Under the pieces are notes generated by a model. It saw only the letters and a program-made list of their open reading frames with translations, searched no databases and was not told where the DNA came from. From JANQJA01 sp965267485 (GTDB lineage Bacteria > Pseudomonadota > Gammaproteobacteria > Pseudomonadales > Azotimanducaceae), in assembly GCA_965267485.1 (NCBI GenBank), contig OZ254080.1, forward strand, positions 3,348,001 to 3,412,000: 64,000 nucleotides of DNA. The letters run 5' to 3'. Below, one piece after another: positions 16,115 to 25,550 of the stretch. A program made the translations under genes and the position numbers. Within the stretch, counting starts at the first letter, position 1, and each line of letters begins with the position of its first letter.

Positions 16115-18128
16115 AGTCTGACATCAACTCGAGAAACGCTGACTCATCGATCACACGCACACCCAGCGACTGGGCCTTCGCGAGTTTTGAGCCCGCCGCA
16201 TCACCGGCCACGACGCAACTTGTTTTCTTCGAGACCGAACCGGCGACTTTGGCGCCCAGCGCCTGCAGTTTTTCTTTTGCTTCGTCGCGCGTCAGCGACG
16301 TCAGCGTGCCCGTCAGCACCCAGGTCTCGCCTGCCAGCGCGTCGGCATTATCGGGCGCCGCTTCGACCTCCCAGTGAATGCCGGCGGCCAGCAGTTTGTC
16401 GATGACGGTCTCGTTCTCGGGCTGGGCGAAGAACGCGTGAATCTTCTCAGCCACAATCGGCCCGACATCGGGGACTTCCTGCAATGCTTCCTCGGTCGCG
16501 GTTCGAAGCGGCTCGAGGTCGCGAAAGTGCATGGCCAGATTTCGTGCTGTGGATTCGCCTACCTCTTGGATGCCGAGCGCATAGATAAAACGGGGCAATG
16601 TCGTCTCTTTTGCCTTGTCGATGGCTGCGAGCAGGTTCTCGGCGGATTTCTCGCCGACGCGCTCCAGCGCGACGAGCGAATCCTTCGACAGATCGAACAC
16701 ATCTGCAGCCGAGTGGACGAGTTCGGCATCGACCAATTGCTCGACGAGCTTGTCGCCGAGGCCTTCGATATCGAGGGCGAGACGGGAAGCGAAATGGCGA
16801 ATGCTCTCTTTGCGCTGCGCCGAGCAGACGAGCCCGCCGCTGCACCGCGCGATGACCTCGCCTTCGGGCTGCACAATATCCGAGCCGCACGCCGGGCAGA
16901 CCGCCGGCAGCGCAATGCGCCGGGCATCGCCCGGGCGCTTCTCGTGGTCGACCGAAACCACTTTGGGGATGACATCACCCGCTCTCTGGATGACGACCGT
17001 GTCTCCGATCATCAGACCCAACCGTTCGATCTCGTCCATGTTGTGCAGTGTTGCATTGCTGATGGTCACGCCCGCAACCTTGATCGGCGCCAGCCTCGCG
17101 ACTGGCGTAATCGCCCCGGTTCGACCGACCTGGAACTGCACATCCTGCAAAACGGTGATGCCCTCCTCAGCCGGAAACTTGTGAGCAATTGCCCAGCGGG
17201 GTGTTCGTGTCAGCATGCCGAGCTCGCGCTGCAGGTCCGTACGGTCGACCTTGAAGACAACGCCATCAATCTCATAGTCGAGATCCGGTCGCTCCGCGAG
17301 AATCTTCTCGTAGAAGCTGATGCACTCGTCGACGCCGGTGACGACGGCAACGAGCGGGTTGGTCCGGAATCCCCAGTGGCGCAGCGCCGCCAGAATCTCG
17401 CTGTGCCGTTCCGGTAACTCGCCGCCTTCGACAACGCCAACGCTGTAGCAGAACATGGTCAGACGCCGCTTCGCCGTCAGCCGCGAGTCGAGCTGTCGCA
17501 GGCTGCCGGCAGCCGCATTGCGCGGGTTGGCAAACACCTTGTCTCCTGCGGCTTCGGCCTCTTCGTTGATCTTGAGAAATGTCGATTTCGCAATGTAGAC
17601 CTCACCGCGAACTTCCAGCCGCGAGGGGTAATCTCCGCCGCGGAGCTTGAGCGGCACCGACTCGACGGTTCTCACGTTCTGCGTGATGTCCTCACCGGTT
17701 GTTCCATCACCCCGCGTCGCGCCCTGCACGAGCTTGCCGTTCTCATAGATCAGACTGACCGCGACCCCATCGATCTTGGGCTCGCAGGCATAGTCGATCT
17801 CATCGTCCGTCTCGAGTCTCGCACGGATACGGCGATCGAAGTCGCGCATGTCGTCCATGCTGAACGCGTTGTCGAGCGACAGCATGGGCAATGCGTGCTG
17901 CACCTGCGAGAATTCTGCGAGCGGCGTCGCACCGACCCGCTGGGTCGGCGAGTCGTCAGTGACGAGGTCGGGCCACTCGGACTCGAGCGCCTTCAGCCGC
18001 TGAAACAGACGATCGAATTCCGCATCGCTGATTTCGGGTGCATCGAGGGAATGATAGAGATAGTTGTGATGATCGATCTGCTCGCGAAGCGCTGTGACTT
18101 CGGAGACGACCTCGGAAGGTGCCGCCAT
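16104..18128 (-). CDS. ligA: NAD-dependent DNA ligase
   Basis: A 674-residue bacterial DNA ligase that seals nicks in replication and repair using NAD+. The adenylated lysine is Lys118 in the CEPKIDG motif. Order: Ia domain, nucleotidyltransferase domain, OB fold, four-cysteine zinc finger (CPAC...CSGGLVC), helix-hairpin-helix region and a C-terminal BRCT domain (about 595-674). The length is as usual. It begins five bases after the zipA stop, in the common gammaproteobacterial order smc-zipA-ligA. Confidence 0.97.
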   Translation of the reverse strand: MAAPSEVVSEVTALREQIDHHNYLYHSLDAPEISDAEFDRLFQRLKALESEWPDLVTDDSPTQRVGATPLAEFSQVQHALPMLSLDNAFSMDDMRDFDRRIRARLETDDEIDYACEPKIDGVAVSLIYENGKLVQGATRGDGTTGEDITQNVRTVESVPLKLRGGDYPSRLEVRGEVYIAKSTFLKINEEAEAAGDKVFANPRNAAAGSLRQLDSRLTAKRRLTMFCYSVGVVEGGELPERHSEILAALRHWGFRTNPLVAVVTGVDECISFYEKILAERPDLDYEIDGVVFKVDRTDLQRELGMLTRTPRWAIAHKFPAEEGITVLQDVQFQVGRTGAITPVARLAPIKVAGVTISNATLHNMDEIERLGLMIGDTVVIQRAGDVIPKVVSVDHEKRPGDARRIALPAVCPACGSDIVQPEGEVIARCSGGLVCSAQRKESIRHFASRLALDIEGLGDKLVEQLVDAELVHSAADVFDLSKDSLVALERVGEKSAENLLAAIDKAKETTLPRFIYALGIQEVGESTARNLAMHFRDLEPLRTATEEALQEVPDVGPIVAEKIHAFFAQPENETVIDKLLAAGIHWEVEAAPDNADALAGETWVLTGTLTSLTRDEAKEKLQALGAKVAGSVSKKTSCVVAGDAAGSKLAKAQSLGVRVIDESAFLELMSDYGQ

Positions 18129-18133
18129 GAAGG

Positions 18134-18958
18134 TCAGCCCAGCTTCATCAGGTAGTCACGAATCCTCTCACGGCAGTGCTCCATGGTCTGGGGCGTCAGG
18201 ACGCTACGGGATTCGTCCTTCACCTCACCGCCGAGATCATCGGCCAGCGCCTTCGCCACATCGGTCATCCGGTCGTAGACGGCTACCGGGTCTGCCTGCT
18301 CGTGGGCGCGCATGAACAGACTGATCGCCGGCGTCTTCAGCGCCGCGATCGTGTTCATGTCGAACGTACCGGGCTCGACCGCGTTGACGAGGCTGAATTC
18401 CGGCTCGCCGTCGGCATCGAGGCGATGGAAGATGCTCATCTCACCAAACTGCATGTCGTGTTCGACCAGACACTCGAGCAACTGCTGCCCGTCAAACGGT
18501 TCGTCGAGTGCCGTGACGTAGACAACGATGAAGTACTCGGGCCGCTCACCGATCGGTGGCGCCTCGCCGGCGGGTGAATCTACATCCGAATCCTCCGCGG
18601 CAGACACTTCAGACGGCGATGCCTGCGCGCTCTCTTCCTCAGGCGCGCGGCTCGCGGGCTCTGCCCTGATCGGCTCGTCGACGGGTTCCATCAGCACCGG
18701 CACGTCTTCGTCGAGATCGAACGCCGTCTGCTCGGGAATCTTGCGCACGCGCGCACCACCGTTCGGCAGTTCGGCTCGCAGCATGTCGATGTCCTCGTCT
18801 TCCGACAGCCGTTCGCCGGGCTCGCTCATGAAGTTCCGATCGAGTGACATCTTGATCTGGTTGCTGTTCCTGCGCATACGCCAGTAGCCGTGCAGCAGAA
18901 TCGCAGCGATAAAAAGAGGACCGATAATCAGCAGCGAATCGCGCAAATCGAAATCCAT
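18134..18958 (-). CDS. zipA: Cell division protein ZipA
   Basis: A 274-residue divisome protein that tethers FtsZ to the inner membrane. A single N-terminal membrane helix (about 7-24) is followed by a basic stretch, an acidic, proline/alanine-rich linker and a C-terminal FtsZ-binding domain from about residue 140 (EYFIVVYVTALDEPFDG onwards). I chose ATG 18958, which gives MDFDLRDSLLIIGP; a longer frame overlaps the smc end. Position between smc and ligA supports the name. Confidence 0.93.
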   Translation of the reverse strand: MDFDLRDSLLIIGPLFIAAILLHGYWRMRRNSNQIKMSLDRNFMSEPGERLSEDEDIDMLRAELPNGGARVRKIPEQTAFDLDEDVPVLMEPVDEPIRAEPASRAPEEESAQASPSEVSAAEDSDVDSPAGEAPPIGERPEYFIVVYVTALDEPFDGQQLLECLVEHDMQFGEMSIFHRLDADGEPEFSLVNAVEPGTFDMNTIAALKTPAISLFMRAHEQADPVAVYDRMTDVAKALADDLGGEVKDESRSVLTPQTMEHCRERIRDYLMKLG

Positions 18959-18992
18959 CTTCAGACCTCGCCTTTCTTCGGGTTCGTCGCGT

Positions 18993-21900
18993 CTAGACGG
19001 CCGCCATCGCGACGGCTTCCTCGACATCGACCGAGACCAGTCGCGACACGCCGGGTTCGTGCATTGTCACACCCATGAGCTGATCGGCCATCTCCATCGC
19101 GATCTTGTTGTGCGTGATGTAGATGAACTGCACCGAGCGCGACATCTCCTTCACCATATCGGAGTAACGGCCAACGTTCGCATCGTCGAGCGGTGCATCG
19201 ACCTCATCCAGCAGACAGAACGGTGCCGGGTTCAGGCTGAAGATCGAGAACACCAGCGCGATGGCCGTCAGCGCTTTCTCGCCACCGGACAACAGGTGAA
19301 TACTGGAGTTTCGCTTGCCGGGCGGGCGTGCCATGAGCCCAACGCCGGTATCGAGCAGATCCTCGCCCGTCATCTCAAGATAGGCATGGCCGCCGCCGAA
19401 CAGCTTCGGGAACAGCTGCTGAAGCTTCGCGTTGACCTTGTCGAAGGTCTCCTTGAACCGCGTCCGCGTTTCGATATCAATCTTGCGGATCGCATTCTCC
19501 AGCGTTCGCAGGGCCTTCTCGAGATCCTCATTCTGCGCGTCGAGGTACACCTTGCGCTCCGATTGAACCTTGAACTCGTCGATGGCCGCGAGGTTGATGG
19601 CCCCCAGGCGCTGGATCCGGTTTGCGATCTTCGTGAGGCGCTCGTCCCATTCGGTCTCGTTCGCCTCTTCCGGCAGCGCCTCAATGATCGCTTCGAGGTT
19701 CTGTTTGTCCGCCTCGAGTTGTTCCTTGATGGTCGTCGCCCGCACCTGCAGGCCCTGCCAGTCCATGCGCACCTTCTCGAGCGAGCTTCGAATCTGCTCG
19801 ATCTCTTCCTCGACGCGGGCGCGAGCCTGCTCGTTGCTGCGAATATCGTGCTCGATACTGTCGGCACGCTGGCGCAGCGTGGTGAGTTCGTTCTCGACTT
19901 CGAGGCGCTGTTCGAGCTGGGTTTCGAGTTCCCGCTTGAGATCACTCTCGGGTTCGGTGCTCTCGGCAATGCTGGTCTCGATCGCGCGCTTGCGCTCTTC
20001 GAGTTGCTGCTGCTGCTCCTTGAGGCGATTCATGGCCTGCTCGGTCGAGGACAGCTCCGAACGAAGTGACTGAACACGGAGCGCCAGTTGGTGGGCTGCG
20101 TCCCGGTGCTCACGGGCCTCGGCCCGTGCGGTTTCGAGTTCCTGCTGTTTCTCTTCACGTTCACGCACCAGCGCCTCACGCCGCTGCGTGTCGTTTTCCA
20201 TCTGGTCCATGGCACTCTGCAGTGCGCTGCGCGCCTGTCTGAGATTCGCCTCGTCTTCCTCGAGCTGCGTTACGCCTTCTTCAATCTCGCGGTTTGCCCG
20301 CGAGAGATCGGTACGTCGCTGTTCGACCTGGAGCTTCTTGGCACCCAGCTGCGCACGCGTCTCGCTGAACGCGCGCTGCTGTTCTGCGAGCCGCTGCTGC
20401 GCCTGGTCACGATCCTGCTCGGCAACCTTGAGGGCACTCTGTCCTCCTTCGAGGGACGCGGTGAGCGATTCGACTTCACTCGTGAGCCGGGTCTGCTCGG
20501 CACCCAGGCTTTCGAGCTCTGCCTGACGGGAAATGACACCTGCCGTCGCATCGTGATCGCGGGAAATACGCAGCCAGTTCGGGCCAATCCAGATCCCCTC
20601 CGGCGTCATGATCGATTCGCCTGCGGCGAGCTGCGAGCGGCGCTGTAGCGCCTCATCAAGCGAGCCTGCCGTGAGTACACCCGCCAGCAGTGAAGAGAGA
20701 TCGATGTCGCCAGAGACTTTGTCCGCCAGGCGGTCACCACCGCCGCCAGCACTGGCTTCTCCTGCGGAAACGAAGCGCAGCGCCCCTTTCTCGAAATCAC
20801 CGAGCAGGGCAGAGACCGCGTCGACGCCATCGACGCAGATTGCCTGCAGGTGGTCGCCAAGTGCGGTCTCGACCGCAAGTTCCCAGCCGTCCTGCACCTT
20901 CAGGCGCTCGCCCAGGCGATCGCGTTCCCGCAAACCGTGCTTCTCGAGCCAGCTCACCTCGGCATCATCCTGACCCAGCGCAGCCTGCTGGAGCGCCTCC
21001 AGAGAGGCATGGCGGCCCCGAACGCGCTGAAGCTCACTGCGCTTCTCATCGAGCAGCGCGGTCATGTTCTCGTTTTCGCTGCGCTGCTCGTCGATCTTCT
21101 CAACCAGATCCCTGATCTCGGCGTTGATCCGCTCGACCTGCGACTCCTGTGTCGACAGCATGGATTCCAGCGGCCCGATCTCGTCTTCGACGGTATCGCC
21201 TTCCATTCGTTCGACGTCGTCACGCAGCGACCGGATACGCGCGTTCAGTCGCTCGATCGACTGTTCCAGCGATGCGATGCGGGATTGCTGTACCTCGCCA
21301 CGATTCCGGGCGTCCGCCGCGTTCGTGTTGAATTCGTCCCAGGTCTGCTGCCAGGTCTGCATGGCCTGCTCTGCCGCCTGCAGCCGCTGGCTGGACGCAT
21401 CCTCGGTTTCCTGGACCTGGCTCTGCTGCGGCTCCGTATTGGCAAGTTCGGCCTGCAGTTCGCCGAGTTTTCGCTGATCGCCGTCTATGTCGGCGCGGAC
21501 CTTGTAGGCGTTCTCATTGACAGTTTCGAGGTCCTTGGCGAGTTGCTGGCGCCGCTCATTCTGATACTGGATCGAATCCTCGATGCGCGCGATTTCAGTC
21601 CCATGGTCGTAGTACTTCTTCTGGACCTCGTTGATCCGGTCGGTCAGGTCCACGAGTTCCGATCGCTTCTGTTCGATCTCGGCGTCGAAACGGCGCTGAT
21701 CAGCGACCTTTGACTCCCGCTGGTTTTCGAGCCGGGCGACGTTGTCGGCCTTGCCCTTCGATTCCTCGTCAATGGAGCGCCAGCGCAGCGCCTGAAGCTG
21801 GCCCTGCAGTTCCCGCTCCTCGGCCTTGAGTTCGGTGTAGCGTTCGGCGGCTTTTGCCTGTCGTTCCAGATGGTGAAGCTGGCGCTCGAGTTCCTCACGC

Positions 21901-22490
21901 AGATCGTGCAGGCGATCGAGGTTGTCCCGGGTATGATTGATGCGTCGCTCGGTCTCCTTGCGGCGTTCCTTGTACTTGGAGATGCCCGCCGCTTCCTCGA
22001 TGTACATCCGGAGATCCTCCGGCTTGGCCTCGATAAGCTGGGAAATCATGCCCTGCTCGATGATCGAGTAGCTACGCGGTCCGAGGCCCGTACCCAGGAA
22101 GATGTCGGTGATGTCCTTGCGCCGGCACTTCTGGCCATTCAGGAAGTAGTTGGACTGGCCGTCGCGCGTCACCTGGCGCTTGATGGAGATCTCGCTGTAG
22201 GCCGCGTATTCGCCTGTCAGGCGGCCCTCGGTGTTGTCGAAGACGAGCTCGATGCTGGCCTGCCCCACGGGCTTGCGACCGGTCGAGCCATTGAAGATGA
22301 CATCTGCCATCGACTCACCACGGAGTGTCTTTGCCGAGGATTCCCCCATCACCCAGCGTACCGCATCAATGATGTTCGACTTGCCACACCCGTTCGGGCC
22401 GACAACTGCACAAAGATTTGAGGGGAAGGGGACTGTTGTAGCGTCTACAAAGGATTTGAAACCAGCGAGCTTAATTGCCTGCAAGCGCAT
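18993..22490 (-). CDS. smc: Chromosome segregation ATPase SMC
   Basis: A 1165-residue SMC protein that organises and segregates the chromosome. Walker A GPNGCGKS is at residues 31-38. Long Gln/Glu-rich coiled coils flank a hinge (about 510-650). The ABC signature LLSGGEKAL and the Walker B segment FCLLDEVDAPLDD are near the C terminus. Length and order are as usual. It heads the smc-zipA-ligA unit; about 154 bases separate it from the gene at 22645. Confidence 0.96.
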   Translation of the reverse strand: MRLQAIKLAGFKSFVDATTVPFPSNLCAVVGPNGCGKSNIIDAVRWVMGESSAKTLRGESMADVIFNGSTGRKPVGQASIELVFDNTEGRLTGEYAAYSEISIKRQVTRDGQSNYFLNGQKCRRKDITDIFLGTGLGPRSYSIIEQGMISQLIEAKPEDLRMYIEEAAGISKYKERRKETERRINHTRDNLDRLHDLREELERQLHHLERQAKAAERYTELKAEERELQGQLQALRWRSIDEESKGKADNVARLENQRESKVADQRRFDAEIEQKRSELVDLTDRINEVQKKYYDHGTEIARIEDSIQYQNERRQQLAKDLETVNENAYKVRADIDGDQRKLGELQAELANTEPQQSQVQETEDASSQRLQAAEQAMQTWQQTWDEFNTNAADARNRGEVQQSRIASLEQSIERLNARIRSLRDDVERMEGDTVEDEIGPLESMLSTQESQVERINAEIRDLVEKIDEQRSENENMTALLDEKRSELQRVRGRHASLEALQQAALGQDDAEVSWLEKHGLRERDRLGERLKVQDGWELAVETALGDHLQAICVDGVDAVSALLGDFEKGALRFVSAGEASAGGGGDRLADKVSGDIDLSSLLAGVLTAGSLDEALQRRSQLAAGESIMTPEGIWIGPNWLRISRDHDATAGVISRQAELESLGAEQTRLTSEVESLTASLEGGQSALKVAEQDRDQAQQRLAEQQRAFSETRAQLGAKKLQVEQRRTDLSRANREIEEGVTQLEEDEANLRQARSALQSAMDQMENDTQRREALVREREEKQQELETARAEAREHRDAAHQLALRVQSLRSELSSTEQAMNRLKEQQQQLEERKRAIETSIAESTEPESDLKRELETQLEQRLEVENELTTLRQRADSIEHDIRSNEQARARVEEEIEQIRSSLEKVRMDWQGLQVRATTIKEQLEADKQNLEAIIEALPEEANETEWDERLTKIANRIQRLGAINLAAIDEFKVQSERKVYLDAQNEDLEKALRTLENAIRKIDIETRTRFKETFDKVNAKLQQLFPKLFGGGHAYLEMTGEDLLDTGVGLMARPPGKRNSSIHLLSGGEKALTAIALVFSIFSLNPAPFCLLDEVDAPLDDANVGRYSDMVKEMSRSVQFIYITHNKIAMEMADQLMGVTMHEPGVSRLVSVDVEEAVAMAAV

Positions 22491-22644
22491 AAAAAGATGT
22501 TACTCCCAAAATACTGCTCTACGGAACCTCGGGGGCGGTCCCGCCAAGTCCGCTGGCGCCGCCAGACGGTAAATCACCGCGGCAGAAGCGAACACATAAG
22601 CGGTCTAGTGTATCGGAATCAGGGAGCGAAGGTGAACGAAAAAC

Positions 22645-23856
22645 TCAATCGCCGCGCGCGGGACCGGCGGAATCGACCCCGGCCACCTGATGCAGCGGAG
22701 CCGCCGTGTTCTCGTAGTAGAAATCGAGAAAATCGAACACGATATCGCCCAGACGTCCGGGTTCCGAGTTCGTCAGGAAGACGAGCCCCATCTGCAGATC
22801 CCGGTTGAAGACCATTTCACTGCGCATGCCGCGCACATAACCGCCGTGGTGGACGAATCCACTGTCACGGCCATAGTCGAACACTCGCCACCCGAGACCG
22901 TAGTAGACGTTGCCGAGGCCGCGTCGGAAGCGATAGTGGGCCTGCTGACGACTGGTCGGGATCACGCCGCTGTGCATTTCATCGAGCAGTTCAGGCGGCA
23001 GTACGTCGGGCTTCTGGCCGAGTTGCGCCAGCAACCACGATTTCATGTCGTCGATCGATGCGTTGACCCCTGCCGCTGGCGGTACGCGGTAGTAATGCGG
23101 TGTCGTGCGCGTCGCTGACCAGCGGGTACCCGTCCAGACATGCGGGCTCGCGGCATTCATGTCGTTGACGAATGCATCGAGCCCGAAGGACGCGCGATGC
23201 ATGTCGAGTGGACGAAAAATCTTCTCGGAGACGAACGTCGGATAATCGACCTCGGCAGTGGATTCGACGATATCCCCGACGAGGCTGAAGACGACGTTCT
23301 GGTAGCCGTAGCAGTCGCCCGGCTCACAGATGAAGTCAACCCGCTCGAGGCGCTGCTTGATGCGCTCATACGGCATGTCGTCTTCGATGAGGTTCGTGTA
23401 TGCGTGAGGCATCAGTCCCGTTGACTGAGACAACACGTGGCGCAGGTTGATTCTTTCCCCATAGTCCGGGCGTTTGAAACGGACGCCGTCGACCTTGTTC
23501 AGCACGGGCGTTTCCCAGTCGACAAGGCGGTCGCGAACCAGCAGCGCCCCGGCGGCAGAGGCAAAGGTCTTGGAGACGGATGCGAGCCGGAACAGCGTAT
23601 GCGGCGTTACCGGCGCCCGGTCGCCAACAGCACGAACGCCCCACGTTTTCTGCAGCGCTATCTTGCCGTCGATGACGACGACGACAGCAGCACCCGGCGT
23701 CTCGCTGACGACGGGCGCGAGGATCTCGTTTTCAAGTTTCGCGACAAATTCGCTACCATCTCCGAGCGCCCCGGCCTGCGAGGCCAGCAGCATGCTGGCC
23801 GCAGCAAACACAGCGCGCAGGTTCGCAATGGGGCGAGGGACACGTCTTGGCTTCAT
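22645..23856 (-). CDS. Secreted serine hydrolase, beta-lactamase (class C / PBP) family
   Basis: A 403-residue protein with a signal peptide (ending near LASQAGA) and a beta-lactamase-fold domain. The nucleophile motif SVSK is at residues 93-96, the YQN motif (Tyr-x-Asn) follows in CYGYQNVVF, and HHGG stands in the place of the KTG box. HxG instead of KTG is common among esterase or peptidase members, so an EstB-like or D-aminopeptidase role is more likely than antibiotic resistance. I chose ATG 23856, where the basic signal peptide starts. It diverges from the gamma-glutamyltransferase gene with 34 bases between. Confidence 0.82.
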   Translation of the reverse strand: MKPRRVPRPIANLRAVFAAASMLLASQAGALGDGSEFVAKLENEILAPVVSETPGAAVVVVIDGKIALQKTWGVRAVGDRAPVTPHTLFRLASVSKTFASAAGALLVRDRLVDWETPVLNKVDGVRFKRPDYGERINLRHVLSQSTGLMPHAYTNLIEDDMPYERIKQRLERVDFICEPGDCYGYQNVVFSLVGDIVESTAEVDYPTFVSEKIFRPLDMHRASFGLDAFVNDMNAASPHVWTGTRWSATRTTPHYYRVPPAAGVNASIDDMKSWLLAQLGQKPDVLPPELLDEMHSGVIPTSRQQAHYRFRRGLGNVYYGLGWRVFDYGRDSGFVHHGGYVRGMRSEMVFNRDLQMGLVFLTNSEPGRLGDIVFDFLDFYYENTAAPLHQVAGVDSAGPARGD

Positions 23857-23890
23857 GGGGCGGAAGGTTAGCACACTTGGAAGCACCGAA

Positions 23891-25468
23891 ATGCAGAATC
23901 ATGTCGTCGAGCACTGGCGCATAACGAAACCGTCAGTCACCAGCGAACACGGTATGGTCGCCAGCCAGCACTATATGGCGTCCAACGTGGGGGCAGAGGT
24001 GCTTCGGCGCGGCGGCAACGCGATCGATGCGGCCGTCGCCGCCGGTCTCGCGCTCGGCACGGTCGAACCCTGGATGAGCGGACTCGGCGGTGGCGGTTAC
24101 ATGACCGTTTATCTCGCCAGAGAGAAAGCGTTTCGCGTCGTTGAATTCGGCATGCGGGCACCTTTCGGGGCGAAGGCATCTGACTACCCGCTGGCGGGCG
24201 AAGGCGAAAACGCACCCGACGCGTTCAACTGGCCGGCAGTCGTCGGTGATGCAAACGTCGAGGGCCCGCTGTCGATTGCCGTCCCCGCTTACCTGCGAGG
24301 CATTTCACTGGCGCTGTCGCAATGGGGTACGAAATCGTTCGCCGATCTGATTGAGCCGGCCTGCCAACTGGCCGAGCAGGGGCTTCCTGTCGACTGGTAC
24401 ACGTCATCGAAGATCAACCACTTCGCCCGAAACCTCAGGCGATTCGAACATGCACGATCGGTGTTCCTGCCGGATGGCCTGCCGCCGGCCGTCGACTTCG
24501 AGGGTGCGCTGCGCTATCTGCCGATCGGCAGGCTTGGCGACACGTACCGGGAGATTCAGCGAGAGGGGGCAGAGAGCTTCTTCGAGGGCAGGCTCGCCGA
24601 ATCCATCGCAAAGGACCTCGCCGCAGCCGGATCGAAGATCACGCTGGACGACCTGCGCAGCGTCGAGGCGAGAATCAGCGAACCGCTCACGACAGCGTAT
24701 CGGGATGCACGCATTCACGTGGCCGGCCATCTGACGGCAGGCCCTTCGCTGGCCCAGGCGCTTTCCATTCTCGAACAAAAGCTGGCACCGGCTCAGGAAG
24801 ATCCCGGCGTCGACGCGTATCGCGCGTACGCCGAATCGCTGATGGAAACGTACGAATGGCGACTCTCGCATCTCGGCGAGGGTGACGGCACCACCACGCC
24901 CTCGAACACGAGCCATCTGTGCGCGGTCGACCGGGACGGCAACGTGGTTTCGCTGACCCAGACAATCATGTCCGGATTCGGTTCACGCATCCTGCTGCCC
25001 GGCTCCGGCCTGCTCATGAACAACGGCATGATGTGGTTCGACCCGCGGCCCGGTGGCGCCAACTCCGTCGAGGGCGGTCGGCATCCGCTCTGCAACATGT
25101 GTCCCGCCATCATCGAAGCGGCCGACGGCAGCCTGACCGCGCTCGGCGCCTGCGGCGGCCGAAAGATTTTCCCCGCCGTCTTCCAGCTTACCTCGTTTCT
25201 CGTGGACTACGGCATGAGCATCGATAGCGCGGTTCACCAGCCTCGCCTCGACAACAGCGGCACCAGCATGGTCACCATCATGGATTCGATGCCCGCCGAT
25301 ATCGTTGCCGCGCTGAACGAGGAATTCGCCGACACACGACTCAGGCCCTACGGCGTGACGCCCAACCACTTCGCCCTGCCCCAGGTCGTTCGCCGCAACA
25401 TCGGGGGCCGCATCGAGGGTGGCTGTTTCATACCCTCGCCGCACGCCCGGGTTGTCGCAGCGGACTGA
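23891..25468 (+). CDS. Gamma-glutamyltransferase family protein
   Basis: A 525-residue Ntn-hydrolase that should self-cleave before Thr340 (SNTSHLCAVD), leaving a large and a small subunit. The glycine-rich GLGGGGYM segment (about 64-71) is typical of the large subunit. These enzymes cleave gamma-glutamyl amides such as glutathione. Unlike E. coli Ggt, no signal peptide is visible at this start, and upstream sequence overlaps the divergent hydrolase gene, so a cytoplasmic location is likely. The GGT-like group includes cephalosporin-acylase-like members, so the substrate is open. Confidence 0.87.
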   Translation: MQNHVVEHWRITKPSVTSEHGMVASQHYMASNVGAEVLRRGGNAIDAAVAAGLALGTVEPWMSGLGGGGYMTVYLAREKAFRVVEFGMRAPFGAKASDYPLAGEGENAPDAFNWPAVVGDANVEGPLSIAVPAYLRGISLALSQWGTKSFADLIEPACQLAEQGLPVDWYTSSKINHFARNLRRFEHARSVFLPDGLPPAVDFEGALRYLPIGRLGDTYREIQREGAESFFEGRLAESIAKDLAAAGSKITLDDLRSVEARISEPLTTAYRDARIHVAGHLTAGPSLAQALSILEQKLAPAQEDPGVDAYRAYAESLMETYEWRLSHLGEGDGTTTPSNTSHLCAVDRDGNVVSLTQTIMSGFGSRILLPGSGLLMNNGMMWFDPRPGGANSVEGGRHPLCNMCPAIIEAADGSLTALGACGGRKIFPAVFQLTSFLVDYGMSIDSAVHQPRLDNSGTSMVTIMDSMPADIVAALNEEFADTRLRPYGVTPNHFALPQVVRRNIGGRIEGGCFIPSPHARVVAAD

Positions 25469-25508
25469 CCCGTCGCCCGACGACCGGCGTGTTCCGCACG
25501 GGTGCCAT

Positions 25509-25517
25509 TGGTATACT
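25509..25517 (+). promoter_or_regulatory. Extended -10 element before the OmpA-like gene
   Basis: TGGTATACT matches an extended -10 (TGnTATAAT) with one mismatch and lies about 34 bases before the GTG start. No convincing -35 is seen, which extended -10 promoters can do without. Confidence 0.45.
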
Positions 25518-25550
25518 CGCGCCCATCTCAGCACTCCACCGGAGCGAAAA

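Noticed and set aside
22645..23856. Class C beta-lactamase conferring resistance
   Set aside because: The KTG box is replaced by HHGG, as in esterase or peptidase relatives; the call is kept at family level.
23474..23890. A longer N terminus for the gamma-glutamyltransferase
   Set aside because: It is antisense to the beta-lactamase-fold gene and has no family similarity.
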